A DNA stretch of 38,818 bases from Sphingomonadaceae bacterium (GCA_947476735.1 CANJRZ010000008.1:1-38818); one strand, 5' to 3'. Positions 8,918 through 18,322 are shown, numbered from the stretch's first letter. Notes: generated by a model not told the origin, from the sequence alone. Translations and numbers: made by a program.

Positions 8918-9769
8918 TCAGGGCAGCCCCGCCCCCGGCACCGCCACGCGAAGCCGCCGCATCTGCCCGGCCCGAAGCGGCATCGTCTTCGCCGGATCAT
9001 GGTCGGGGGCGCAGCAGATATAGAGGTCGCGGCCATCTTCACCGGCGAGAATGCAGGCATAGGGTCGCGTGTCGTCGAAGGTGATCCGCTCGACCACGCC
9101 CTCGGTGGGACTTACCCGAAGAACCGAGTTGGTGAACGGCGCGGTTGACCAGATGCAGCCTTCGGCGTCGAGACAGATGCCATCGGGGATTTCCATCTCC
9201 TCAAGCTGGGCGAACAGCCGCTGGTTGCTCAGCCTGCCATCGGCACCGATGTCATAGGCGGTCAGCCGGCGGCCGAGCGATTCGGCGACGATGAAGGTCT
9301 TGCCGTCCGGGGTGATCACCGCGCCGTTCGGGGTCAGGATCGGCCGGCCGGTTTCCTCTACCGAGCCATCGGGGCGGACCAATGCCATCGCGGTGGGCCG
9401 GGGCTGCTCGGTCGCCATGTTAAAGCCGATCTCGCCGACATAGGCATTGCCCTGATGGTCAACGACCATGTCGTTGGTGTGATGGCGATGGAGCCCGGAC
9501 AGGTCAGCGTGGCGGTAGAGCGCGCCGGCGGAATCGCGGCGGTAGATGCACAAATCGCCAATCGACACGATCAGCATGTCTCCGTCGGGAAGGAAGCCGA
9601 TCCCCGCCGGCTTGCCGGGCAGATCGAAGCTTTCGAGCACCTCGCCCGAGGGGGCAAGCCGGATCACCTTGCCGTCATGGCAGTCGGCGAACCACAGCGC
9701 ACCATCGCGCCAGCGCGGGCATTCAGGAAAAACGAACCCGCTCGCGACGGTCTCTGCCCTGGTTATCAT
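8918..9769 (-). CDS. SMP-30/gluconolactonase/LRE family protein (putative lactonase)
   Basis: A 283-residue six-bladed beta-propeller of the SMP-30/regucalcin family, whose characterised members hydrolyse lactones with a divalent metal. Visible metal ligands are Glu in FPECPRW, Asn in HTNDMVVD or TPNG, and Asp in PDGICLD. Repeated blade motifs of the form DGKTFIVAES and EGCIWSTAP are present. ATG at 9769 is chosen because GGGAGAGG lies just upstream; the frame extends further but those Met codons lack a site. No signal peptide is seen, so it should be cytoplasmic. Next to two Baeyer-Villiger monooxygenases, a lactone made by oxidation of a cyclic ketone is an attractive but unproven substrate. 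It is divergent from the aldo/keto reductase. Confidence 0.85.
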   Translation of the reverse strand: MITRAETVASGFVFPECPRWRDGALWFADCHDGKVIRLAPSGEVLESFDLPGKPAGIGFLPDGDMLIVSIGDLCIYRRDSAGALYRHADLSGLHRHHTNDMVVDHQGNAYVGEIGFNMATEQPRPTAMALVRPDGSVEETGRPILTPNGAVITPDGKTFIVAESLGRRLTAYDIGADGRLSNQRLFAQLEEMEIPDGICLDAEGCIWSTAPFTNSVLRVSPTEGVVERITFDDTRPYACILAGEDGRDLYICCAPDHDPAKTMPLRAGQMRRLRVAVPGAGLP

Positions 9770-9912
9770 TGCCTCTCCCATTTTCGGCATGGTCATGTAC
9801 GGATTCGATGCTGCCCGAGGGAAGGGCTCCATGGCAATGACGGTCAAGCGCAACCGGTTAAAAAAGCGCGATAAGCTTGCCGCAGCGACCGGCGGGACGA
9901 GGATCAGAGTAA

Positions 9913-10905
<993 letters not shown>

Positions 10906-10938
10906 GCCATAGCCCGGGAGCGGGGCGACCGAGGCAGC

Positions 10939-11424
10939 CTAGGCCGGATCGAGCTTGTCGATCGTCTTCAGATTCGCTCCCGCCCAGCCCTGATCGATCG
11001 GCACGTTGAAATAGATCGTCACGAGCATTTCACTGAACTTCCAGCCTTCGGGTGTGCGGCGAAACTTGTCGTCATATTTGACGCAGGCCATGATGCTCTT
11101 GCCCTTGTCGGCGTAGCGCGCATCCAGATAGCAGACCCCGGTCGCCTCATCGCCGTCGATCTCGACCATGTGGAAGCTCGGAAACTGCTTGATGAAATCC
11201 ACCCGCGAACCGAGCCGGGCGAGCGCGTCGATCACCGCCGCATGGCCCCGCATGCTGGTGATGCCATCGAAGTCGATATAGGCGTCCTCGGTATAGATGT
11301 CGGCAAGGCCATCGTAGATGCCCTCGTTCATCGCCCAGTGATATTTGAGCCGGGTCGTCTTGATCGCGTCAAGATCCTCGAGATGTCTGAGCCGTGCGTC
11401 GAGGCCTTCCAGGGTGAGCGTCAC
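10939..11424 (-). CDS. SnoaL-like (NTF2-fold) protein
   Basis: A 161-residue protein of the NTF2/SnoaL superfamily: an N-terminal helix with LEDLDAIKTTRLKYHWAMNEG, then YTEDAYIDFDG and a C-terminal beta sheet containing GWKFSEMLVTIYF. Members include small cyclases, isomerases and dehydratases as well as non-catalytic partners of oxygenases. Start is GTG at 11424, because GGAGAG lies 6 bases upstream and the reading MTLTLEG fits the fold. It is the last gene of a minus-strand operon after two Baeyer-Villiger monooxygenases, 28 bases after the second. The role is unknown; an isomerase or hydrolytic accessory step is possible. Confidence 0.82.
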   Translation of the reverse strand: MTLTLEGLDARLRHLEDLDAIKTTRLKYHWAMNEGIYDGLADIYTEDAYIDFDGITSMRGHAAVIDALARLGSRVDFIKQFPSFHMVEIDGDEATGVCYLDARYADKGKSIMACVKYDDKFRRTPEGWKFSEMLVTIYFNVPIDQGWAGANLKTIDKLDPA

Positions 11425-11452
11425 ACGTCTCTCCTAAGCTTTGTTTTTCTGG

Positions 11453-13438
11453 TCATTGCATCACGAGATCATCGCCGATGAACGGGCGGATCGCGCCATT
11501 GGCCTGCGCGGCGATCTTCTCATCGGGTTTCGCGGGGTCGCGCGTCCAGTTCCACAATAGCCGAACGTGGAAGACGTTGTTGACCGACGAGCGGCCATAT
11601 TTGTTGCGGTAATAGCTCTGCACGCGCGGATCGGTGTAGACCATCCTGGCCATCTCGGCGTCGACCGCGGCTGCGAAGCGATCATAGGCCTCGTCGGTCA
11701 GGTCGATCGAGCTCTTCCCTTCGAGGATAAGCTCCTGAATGCAGCCGAAGGCGAAGCGCGCCGCCATCTCCTGGAAATCGACAATGCCGAGACCGGTGCT
11801 CATCGGGTTCATATTCGGCCCGCAGATCATGAAGAAATTCGGGAAGCCGGGCAGCATCGTGCCGAGATAGGCGCGGGCGCCATCCTTTGCCCAGAGATCG
11901 CCCGGCGTGCGCCCGCCGCGGCCGCGGATATCCATCGGCCACAGATAATCATTGGCCTTGAATCCGGTCGCCAGCGCGAGCACGTCGAACTCGCGTTCCT
12001 TGCCGTCGACGGTGCGGATGCCCTTTGGCGTGATGCATTCGATCGCATCGCTCACGAGATCGACCGCGCCGCTGGCGATTGCGTCCAACACGCTGTTCTC
12101 GGGATCGATAAGCACCGGCCTGGTCGCGAGCGGCGGGGTCGGCGGCGTCATCCTGGCGAGCAGATCGGGATCATGGCCGAACTTCCGCTCGAGCAATGCC
12201 ATGCACATGTCGAGCAAGCCCTTGTTGGCCTCGCTTACCGCGAAATCATGCCTGAAGCCGGGATCGATCAGCACCGCATCGAGCAGGCTCTCGGCGCGGG
12301 TCTGCCAGCTGGCCTTGAAGCGGACGAAATTGACCAGATAGGGGAAGTTGCGGTCGAGCCAATTGACCTGGAGCGGATAGTCCGAGAGATAGCCCGGCGC
12401 CGGGAAACACCAGCTTGGCGTCCGCTGGAACAGGGTGAGCTTCTTCGATTGCGCGGCGATGACGGGCGTCGACTGATAGGCGGTGGCGCCGCTGCCGACC
12501 AACGCGACCCGCTTGCCGGTGAGATCGAGATCCTGCGGCCAGCGCGCGGTGTGAAAGGTGGGACCCTCGAAGCTCTGGGCGCCGGGAATCTCTGCAACAT
12601 TGGGCCGGGCCAGATAGCCGACCGCGCTGATCACGGCGTTGACCTTCCATTGACGATCGCCATCGGGGCCGACCGCGCCAATCTCCCAGATCTGGCTCGC
12701 CTCGTTCCAGTGCATCGTCTTCACCTCGGTGTCGAAAACGATGTCGCCGCGGATGTCGAAATGATCGGCGACCCAGTTGAAATAGGCTTCCTGGACTTGC
12801 TGGAGGCAGAAGGATGCAGGGCATTCGAAATTGGCGCCGAACGCGTTGAAATAGATCCGGCTGAGTGAATCGACCCGCGCGCCCGGGTAGCGGTTTTCGT
12901 ACCAGGTGCCGCCGACCCCGTCGTTCTTCTCGATCAGCACGAAGGGGACACCGGCGCGCTTGAGCTGAACGGCCACCATCAGCCCGCCCATGCCCGCGCC
13001 GATCACCGCGACCTTGAAGCCTTTGAGCGTGTCCTCGGTCGGCTGCTCACGCCAGTTGAGGCCTCGTACCATCGGATGGAGGCCGAGCTGCTCGGTCCAC
13101 ATCGCAACGTCATTGTCGGGAATGGTGTCGCCGATCGCGAGCTCCATGCTGCGCTTGAGCCGCTCTTCCGGCCCCATCGAGATCTCGCCCGCACCGCTCT
13201 TCTGATAGGCCTTGATGAAATCGAACGCCTTCTTGCGCAGCAGGGCGACATGATCGGGATTGACGATCGCAGGGACCATGCCGCGAAAGCCCATCGACAC
13301 CTTGTCATGCGGAATCGCCGCGACCTCCTCGTCGCCGGTCAGCTGATAGAGCAAGCCGCGCAGTACCAGCATGTCCGCATGTTTGATCGCGTCCTCGATC
13401 GTTGCGTCGCTGGCGTCGATCAGTTCCTGCCTGGCCAT
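11453..13438 (-). CDS. Baeyer-Villiger monooxygenase, 4-hydroxyacetophenone monooxygenase-like (N-terminally extended)
   Basis: A 661-residue flavoprotein monooxygenase. An N-terminal extension of about 140 residues precedes the FAD-binding GAGMGG (147-152), as in 4-hydroxyacetophenone monooxygenase (HAPMO, about 640 residues). Both family fingerprints are intact: GGTWYENRYPGARVD and FEGPTFHTARWP (290-301, with the key His). The NADPH Rossmann motif GSGATA is at 315-320. Enzymes of this kind insert one O atom next to a ketone carbonyl, giving an ester or lactone, using NADPH, FAD and O2 in the cytoplasm. The ATG at 13438 is used; an upstream TTG in frame is weaker. It is the second gene of the operon, 91 bases after another monooxygenase. 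An esterase gene lies divergent to this operon, recalling the known hapE-hapD pairing. Confidence 0.9.
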   Translation of the reverse strand: MARQELIDASDATIEDAIKHADMLVLRGLLYQLTGDEEVAAIPHDKVSMGFRGMVPAIVNPDHVALLRKKAFDFIKAYQKSGAGEISMGPEERLKRSMELAIGDTIPDNDVAMWTEQLGLHPMVRGLNWREQPTEDTLKGFKVAVIGAGMGGLMVAVQLKRAGVPFVLIEKNDGVGGTWYENRYPGARVDSLSRIYFNAFGANFECPASFCLQQVQEAYFNWVADHFDIRGDIVFDTEVKTMHWNEASQIWEIGAVGPDGDRQWKVNAVISAVGYLARPNVAEIPGAQSFEGPTFHTARWPQDLDLTGKRVALVGSGATAYQSTPVIAAQSKKLTLFQRTPSWCFPAPGYLSDYPLQVNWLDRNFPYLVNFVRFKASWQTRAESLLDAVLIDPGFRHDFAVSEANKGLLDMCMALLERKFGHDPDLLARMTPPTPPLATRPVLIDPENSVLDAIASGAVDLVSDAIECITPKGIRTVDGKEREFDVLALATGFKANDYLWPMDIRGRGGRTPGDLWAKDGARAYLGTMLPGFPNFFMICGPNMNPMSTGLGIVDFQEMAARFAFGCIQELILEGKSSIDLTDEAYDRFAAAVDAEMARMVYTDPRVQSYYRNKYGRSSVNNVFHVRLLWNWTRDPAKPDEKIAAQANGAIRPFIGDDLVMQ

Positions 13439-13529
13439 TTCCGTCCCGTCCCTTTGCAATGCCCGTCGTCGTTCGCGGGCTCCCCCACTGCCACAGCTAT
13501 AGCGGTCTCAGCGTCTTGCGTTTGACCGC

Positions 13530-15125
13530 CTAGGACAGGATGAAGCCCGGATATCCTTCCGCCGCGACCGCGTCGGCCTGGTCGGCGTACCGCTTGAAGC
13601 CGCCAATATAGGGAATGAAGACGCCGCTGCCATCCTCGTTGCGGTGAACCATGTAATTCCTGGTCTTCAGCCGGATCGTCGGCGCCGCCACCTCTGCAAC
13701 ATGAGCCGACCAGCGCTCCTGCGCCTTTACGGTCGGCTCGACTGCGCGATAGCCGTTGGAATCCATATGCGCGATCAGATCCCCGACCCAATCGACGTGA
13801 TATTCGTTCATCAGGAAGAGATTCGCGAGCACCGAGGGGCTTCCCGGTCCGGTCAGGAAGAAGAAATTGGGGAAGCCGTTGGTCGCCAGTCCGAGCAGCG
13901 TTTTCGGTCCCTGCCGCCATTGGTCGGTCGGGGCCTCGCCCTTCTCGTTGCGGATGTCGATCCGGTCCCATGCACCGGTAAAGGGGTGGAAACCGAGCGC
14001 AAAGACGATCAGGTCGACATCAATGCTCTGCCCGTCCTCGAGGACGATACCGGTCTCGCTGATCCGGGCGATCGGATTGTCGCGGACATTCACGAGACTG
14101 ACATTCTCGCGATTATAGGTCGCATAATAGTTGGTATCGACGCACAGCCGCCGTGTACCGATCGCATGATCATAGGGGCACAGCGCTTCGGCCACTTCGG
14201 GATCGTTGACGATGGAACGGATCTTGTTCCGAACGAATTCGGCCACCGTAAAATTGGTTTCCTCGTTGCGTCCCTGATCGGCAAACAAATAGCTCATGCC
14301 GTGGCCGCCGCTGTTCCACTGCGCCTCGAGCCGCGCCTGGATGCCGGCCTCGTCATAATCGGCCATCGGCGCGGACGGCAGCATCACGTTCGACGCGCCG
14401 ACCGTCGCGAACAGCTCCTTGCGGACTTCGGGCACGCGGGCGCGAATCTCGTCGAGGCGGGCGAGATCGGCGGGACGGTTACAGGCGGGCACCGAATAAT
14501 TGGGCGAGCGCTGGAAGACGGTGAGATGCTCTGCCTGTTCTGCGATCACCGGGATCGCCTGGACCGCCGACGAGCCGGTGCCGATCACCGCGACCCGGCG
14601 GCCGGCAATCTTCACCTCGCGGTCGGGCCAGTGCGAGGTGCGGACCCATTCGCCCTTGTAGCTGTCGAGCCCCTCGAAGGCGGGCGCGCGCGCCGCCGAG
14701 AGATTACCGGTCGCCATCACCAGGAAGCGCGTCCTGAATTGCGCGCCGCTACTGGTGGTCAGCGCCCATTCGGCGCTCTCCGCATCCCACTGCGCCGCCG
14801 TCAGCCATGTCTCGAACTGGATCAGCCGCCTCAGATCGAGCCGGTCGGTGACGAAGTTGAGATAGCGGAGCAGCTCGGGTTGCGAGGCGTTGCGCTCGGT
14901 CCAGGTCCACTCGTTGAAGATCTCCTGGGAGAAATAGAAGCAATAGTCGACGCTCTCGAGATCGACCCGCGCGCCGGGATAGCGATTGTGAAACCACACA
15001 CCCCCCACACCGGGGGCACCCTCGAGCCCGAGCACCTTGAGCCCCTGCTCGCGATAGCGGTGGAGGGCGTAGATCCCGCCCATTCCGGCGCCAACCACGA
15101 CGACATCAAAGGTTTCCGTCGTCAT
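13530..15125 (-). CDS. Flavin-containing Baeyer-Villiger-type monooxygenase (cyclohexanone monooxygenase-like)
   Basis: A 531-residue FAD/NADPH monooxygenase of usual cyclohexanone monooxygenase length. It begins at ATG 15125, with GGGAGAG 8 bases upstream; the frame is open far beyond but overlaps the divergent esterase. The FAD motif GAGMGG is at 12-17, the fingerprint GGVWFHNRYPGARVD is intact, and GTGSSA at 182-187 binds NADPH. The second fingerprint reads YKGEWVRTSHWPD (156-168), so Phe is Tyr and the conserved His position is Arg (R162). That change may alter the reaction toward N- or S-oxidation or ketone specificity, or may mark a separate subfamily. It heads the minus-strand operon monooxygenase / HAPMO-like / SnoaL and is divergent from the esterase with a 111-base gap. 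Confidence 0.9.
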   Translation of the reverse strand: MTTETFDVVVVGAGMGGIYALHRYREQGLKVLGLEGAPGVGGVWFHNRYPGARVDLESVDYCFYFSQEIFNEWTWTERNASQPELLRYLNFVTDRLDLRRLIQFETWLTAAQWDAESAEWALTTSSGAQFRTRFLVMATGNLSAARAPAFEGLDSYKGEWVRTSHWPDREVKIAGRRVAVIGTGSSAVQAIPVIAEQAEHLTVFQRSPNYSVPACNRPADLARLDEIRARVPEVRKELFATVGASNVMLPSAPMADYDEAGIQARLEAQWNSGGHGMSYLFADQGRNEETNFTVAEFVRNKIRSIVNDPEVAEALCPYDHAIGTRRLCVDTNYYATYNRENVSLVNVRDNPIARISETGIVLEDGQSIDVDLIVFALGFHPFTGAWDRIDIRNEKGEAPTDQWRQGPKTLLGLATNGFPNFFFLTGPGSPSVLANLFLMNEYHVDWVGDLIAHMDSNGYRAVEPTVKAQERWSAHVAEVAAPTIRLKTRNYMVHRNEDGSGVFIPYIGGFKRYADQADAVAAEGYPGFILS

Positions 15126-15236
15126 CTGGTTCGCTCTCCCGCTTGATCTGATCATTGGCTCGTCGGATAGGAGGTTCGCGAGAGCCGCCACAACAGTCAA
15201 GAGCGGCCGGATGCTGGACCGAAAAGGAGAGGGTGC

Positions 15237-16163
15237 ATGCCGTTGACCACAGAGTCCGCCGCGATGCTCGCCAAGGGTACGCTGATGGAAGTCGACTATG
15301 CCGGCACCGACCGGTTCGAGCTGGCCAGGGCGATGCGCGGCGGCAGCGCCCCGCCCATCCCGTTCGAGAATCCACCCCGGACCGAGGACATCCTCATCCC
15401 AGGCCCCTATCGGCCGATCCCGGCACGGGTTTACACACCGGACCTGCCGGGACCGCTGCCGGTCGCGGTCAGCTTCCATGGTGGTGGTTGGGTGATCGGC
15501 TCGATCGCGATGGACGATTATCGGTGCCAAAATCTTGCCAATGATGCCGGCTGCGTCGTCGTTTCGATCGACTATTGCCTCGCACCCGAGCATCCTTTCC
15601 CTGCGCCGGTCGAAGAATGTTACGCCGCGACCGCGTGGGTCGCCGATCATGCCGCCGAGCTCGGTGCTGATGCGGCGCGGATCGCGGTGACCGGCAACAG
15701 CGCAGGCGGCAATCTCGCCGCGGCGGTGGCGCTGATGGCGCGTGACCGCAGCGGCCCGGCGATCGGCTTCCAGTTGCTCAACTATCCGGTCACCGATCAT
15801 GATCTCGACCGGCCGTCCTATCGCGAGAACGGCGTCGGCTACGGGCTGACCACCGATGCGATGCGCTGGTTCATCGAACAATATCTGCCGAACCCGGCGG
15901 ATCGCGGCGATCCCTATGCGCTGCCGATGCAGGCGCGCGACCTCACGGGCCTGCCGCCCGCTCTGGTGATCAGTTGCGAGTATGACGTGCTGCGCGACGA
16001 GGGCGAAGCCTATGGCGAGGCACTGCGCGCGGCCGGCAACGCGGTGACGATCGACCGCTATGCGGGGGTGCCTCACGGCTTCCTGTCGATGATGCCACTC
16101 TGCCCGGAAAGCGGGCGGGCGATGAAACAGGGCGCCGCCGCGATGCGCGCGGCCCTGGGCTGA
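15237..16163 (+). CDS. Alpha/beta hydrolase, HSL-type esterase
   Basis: A 308-residue carboxylesterase of the hormone-sensitive lipase (bacterial family IV) group. The oxyanion motif HGGGW is at 81-85 and the nucleophile Ser155 lies in GNSAGG. The acid Asp is in CEYDVLRDEG near residue 250 and the His is in GVPHGF near 280, completing the triad. AAGGAGAGG stands before the ATG. No signal peptide is present, so it should act in the cytoplasm. It is divergent from the Baeyer-Villiger monooxygenase operon and 11 bases ahead of an SDR gene, forming a two-gene operon. It is the obvious candidate to hydrolyse the ester or lactone that the monooxygenases would produce; this is inference from position. 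Confidence 0.92.
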   Translation: MPLTTESAAMLAKGTLMEVDYAGTDRFELARAMRGGSAPPIPFENPPRTEDILIPGPYRPIPARVYTPDLPGPLPVAVSFHGGGWVIGSIAMDDYRCQNLANDAGCVVVSIDYCLAPEHPFPAPVEECYAATAWVADHAAELGADAARIAVTGNSAGGNLAAAVALMARDRSGPAIGFQLLNYPVTDHDLDRPSYRENGVGYGLTTDAMRWFIEQYLPNPADRGDPYALPMQARDLTGLPPALVISCEYDVLRDEGEAYGEALRAAGNAVTIDRYAGVPHGFLSMMPLCPESGRAMKQGAAAMRAALG

Positions 16164-16174
16164 GGGGGACGCAG

Positions 16175-16993
16175 ATGGGCAAGCTCGACGGCAAGGTCGC
16201 AATCGTCACCGGCGCGGCACGCGGAATCGGCCGGGCCTATGCGCGGCGGCTGGCGTCGCTCGGCGCGAAAGTGGCGGTGTGCGACATCAACCTCAGATCC
16301 TATGCCGAATATGAGGGCGAGGCAGCGGCGATGACGGGGGATTCGACCGTCGACGAGATTCGCGCCGCCGGTGGCGATTCGATCGGCTTCGAGTTCGACA
16401 TCGGCGAGCGCGACGCGGTGTTCGCGATGGTCGACGATGTGGTGAAGGCCTGGGGCAGCGCCGACATCCTCATCGCCAATGCCGGCGGCGGGCGCGGCTC
16501 GATCGCCGAGACCACGGCGACGACGGTCAGGCCCGAGCTGATCGAGCTGGTCACAAGGATGAACCTGTTCGGGACGATGCACAGCTGCGCCGCGGTCGCT
16601 CCGCATATGCAGGAGCGGCGCTGGGGCCGGATCGTCACGGTCGCGTCGATCGGCGGCATCCACGCCAATGTCGGCGGCGGCTATGCCCATTATGGGGCGA
16701 ACAAGGCGGCGATCGCGCATTACACCCGTTTCCTCGCGCAGGAGCTCGGGCCGTGGAACATCAACTGCAACTGCATCGCCCCGGGCGTGATCGAGACCGC
16801 GCGGATCGTCCAGCTGATGGGCAGGCATCGCGGCAACAACGAGGTAGCGCCGGCGATAGCACTGCGCCGCCACGGCACGCCCGAGGATTGCGCCAAGGTG
16901 ATCGAGTTCCTGTGCACCGATCTCTCGGACTATGTCACCGGCACCCTGATCCCCGTCGACGGCGGATCGAGCATCGCCAGCGGCGGGGTCTAG
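16175..16993 (+). CDS. Short-chain dehydrogenase/reductase (SDR), second copy
   Basis: A 272-residue classical SDR. The cofactor motif TGAARGIG is at 12-19, the Asp of VCDIN after the second strand suggests NAD(H), NAGGG is the structural motif, Ser is in VASIGG, and Tyr and Lys are in YAHYGANK. The C-terminal VTGTLIPVDGGSS is typical. The length is at the upper end because of a 20-residue insertion after VCDIN containing EYEGEAAAMTG. Such inserts are seen in carveol and related terpene-alcohol dehydrogenases of actinobacteria, though that parallel is from memory. It follows the esterase by 11 bases and would oxidise the alcohol released by ester cleavage, or act before the monooxygenases to make the ketone. 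Confidence 0.9.
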   Translation: MGKLDGKVAIVTGAARGIGRAYARRLASLGAKVAVCDINLRSYAEYEGEAAAMTGDSTVDEIRAAGGDSIGFEFDIGERDAVFAMVDDVVKAWGSADILIANAGGGRGSIAETTATTVRPELIELVTRMNLFGTMHSCAAVAPHMQERRWGRIVTVASIGGIHANVGGGYAHYGANKAAIAHYTRFLAQELGPWNINCNCIAPGVIETARIVQLMGRHRGNNEVAPAIALRRHGTPEDCAKVIEFLCTDLSDYVTGTLIPVDGGSSIASGGV

Positions 16994-17074
16994 CTGTTTT
17001 CCCGGCGCACCAACCGCCGGCAGTCGCCAATCCGCTCCGGACCGTCATGGCGGATTATATGGAGTCGGGAATGC

Positions 17075-17101
17075 CACTTACTTGTCAACGTCAAGCAAGT
17101 G
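17075..17101. promoter_or_regulatory. Inverted repeat between the SDR and tetR 3' ends
   Basis: CACTT-A-CTTG at 17075-17084 pairs with CAAG-C-AAGTG at 17092-17101 around a 7-base centre, with one A/C mismatch. It lies between the convergent stops of the SDR (16993) and the TetR gene (17107). It has no T tract. The size and symmetry also suit a TetR-family operator, but its place after both genes is unusual for one, so either terminator or operator is possible. Confidence 0.35.
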
Positions 17102-17106
17102 CGCAA

Positions 17107-17718
17107 TCACCGCGCGGCGAGCAGTTGCCGCACCGATTGCTTATAGTCGCCGGTCGCCTGCGCGACGTCGATCGAGCCGGGAGAGATATGCCATTGGTAG
17201 ATCACCCCGAAGACGAAGGCCATGAACTGCACCGCGAAGCGATCGGCAGCGATGTCGGCGCGGATCGAACCGTCGGCCTGGCCCTGGGCGATCCAGCGCT
17301 CGACGCTGCGGCGGTCGCGCTCCTGCTGCCCGGCAAGCTTCCTGCGCACGTCACTGTGCGAACTCAGCGACTCATACCAGAGGACGTAGAGCGCCTGGGT
17401 GTACATCGGCCGCTCGCCGAGAAATTGCTCGACCGCGTCGAGCGTCGCGTACAGCGCCTCGAGGCCGGTGCGGCCGTGGACCTGCTCGGCGAACTCGGCG
17501 GTCCATTTCGCGTCGATCGTGCTGACGAGGCTCGCGAACAGCCCTTCCTTCGAACCGAAACGGGCGCTGGCGAGACCACGGCTGTAGCCAGCCCGCTCGC
17601 CGATCTCCTTGAGCGTCGCACGGTGGATGCCGCCCTCGCACAGCAGTTCGATCGCCACGTCGAACATGCGGCTGTCCGACAGCGCGGTCCGCTCGGCCTG
17701 GGTCCTTCTCGTGCGCAC
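17107..17718 (-). CDS. TetR/AcrR family transcriptional regulator
   Basis: A 203-residue repressor-type regulator. The N-terminal helix-turn-helix covers about residues 16-62, with ATLKEIGERAGYSRGLASARFGSKEGLF being split over helices 2 to 4 of the TetR fold. The C-terminal helices (QFMAFVFGVIYQWHISPG) would bind the ligand. Start is GTG at 17718, preceded by AAGGGG; no better ATG is present. It is divergent from the EthD-domain gene (229-base gap) and convergent with the esterase-SDR operon. It is the only dedicated DNA-binding regulator in the catabolic block, so it is the prime candidate to control it, with a pathway intermediate or CoA ester as possible ligand. Confidence 0.9.
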   Translation of the reverse strand: MRTRRTQAERTALSDSRMFDVAIELLCEGGIHRATLKEIGERAGYSRGLASARFGSKEGLFASLVSTIDAKWTAEFAEQVHGRTGLEALYATLDAVEQFLGERPMYTQALYVLWYESLSSHSDVRRKLAGQQERDRRSVERWIAQGQADGSIRADIAADRFAVQFMAFVFGVIYQWHISPGSIDVAQATGDYKQSVRQLLAAR

Positions 17719-17947
17719 CTATTGTCCCCTTCGCCGCCGTGTCGCCACGATGCGGCAAGGGATTACCGGCGCGCGCGGCCCGCCGTCAATCGACGCCCAA
17801 TTCGACTTGCGTACCCGCGACAAACAGGCGAGCCTTGGCCACAGCAAGGATGGAAGAGGCCCAGGGGCCCGCGAGGTTCGACATCCCGGCCATGACCAGG
17901 GATGACGGATTCCCTGCGCGACAGCCATGCACATCGGGAGAGCGAAG

Positions 17948-18295
17948 ATGACCAAGGTGGTTCTGCTGATGAAGCGAAAGCCGGGGCTCAGCCTCGAGGC
18001 GTTCAGAGACTATTATGAGCGCAACCATGCGCCGCTGGCAAAGCGGCTGCTTGGCGCGTTCATGCTCGACTATCGCCGCAACTACCGCTCGGGCGGCATC
18101 TCGACCGAGAACACGGATGCGCCCGATGGCGAGGATTTCGATGTGATCACCGAGATCTGGTACAAGGACAAGGCGAGCATGGAGGCGATGTGGGCCCATG
18201 CCCGCAAACCGGAAATCGCCGCCCAGATCGATGCCGACGGCGCGAAGTTCATGGACCCCGCGATGCGCTTCTATGTGGTGGAGGAGTGTAGCTGA
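17948..18295 (+). CDS. EthD domain-containing protein
   Basis: A 115-residue dimeric alpha/beta-barrel (ferredoxin-like) protein of the EthD group. It shows the typical N-terminal strand and helix VVLLMKRKPGLSLEAFRDYY followed by NHAPLAKRLL, and a C-terminal VITEIWYKDKASMEAMWAH. Family members include proteins required for ether (ETBE/MTBE) degradation and small dehydratases or monooxygenases of unknown mechanism. ATG at 17948 is chosen because GGGAG lies 7 bases upstream; an ATG seven codons earlier is less well placed. It is divergent from the TetR gene and followed by an intrinsic terminator, so it is probably transcribed alone under TetR control. Confidence 0.85.
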   Translation: MTKVVLLMKRKPGLSLEAFRDYYERNHAPLAKRLLGAFMLDYRRNYRSGGISTENTDAPDGEDFDVITEIWYKDKASMEAMWAHARKPEIAAQIDADGAKFMDPAMRFYVVEECS

Positions 18296-18298
18296 GCT

Positions 18299-18322
18299 CA
18301 ATCGGCCTGGCCGATTGTTTAT
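18299..18322 (+). terminator. Intrinsic terminator after the EthD gene
   Basis: CAATCGG (18299-18305) pairs with CCGATTG (18311-18317) around a CCTGG loop and is followed by TTTAT. It begins 4 bases after the EthD stop codon and marks the end of the catabolic block before the CHASE2 gene. Confidence 0.7.

Noticed and set aside
11567-12868. Plus-strand frame of over 400 codons opposite the HAPMO-like monooxygenase
   Set aside because: Antisense to a gene with intact FAD and BVMO fingerprints; composition typical of a shadow frame.
15126-16202. N-terminal extension of the CHMO-like monooxygenase frame by more than 350 codons
   Set aside because: It runs antisense through the whole esterase gene; the FAD motif needs to be near the N-terminus and a good ribosome site precedes 15125.
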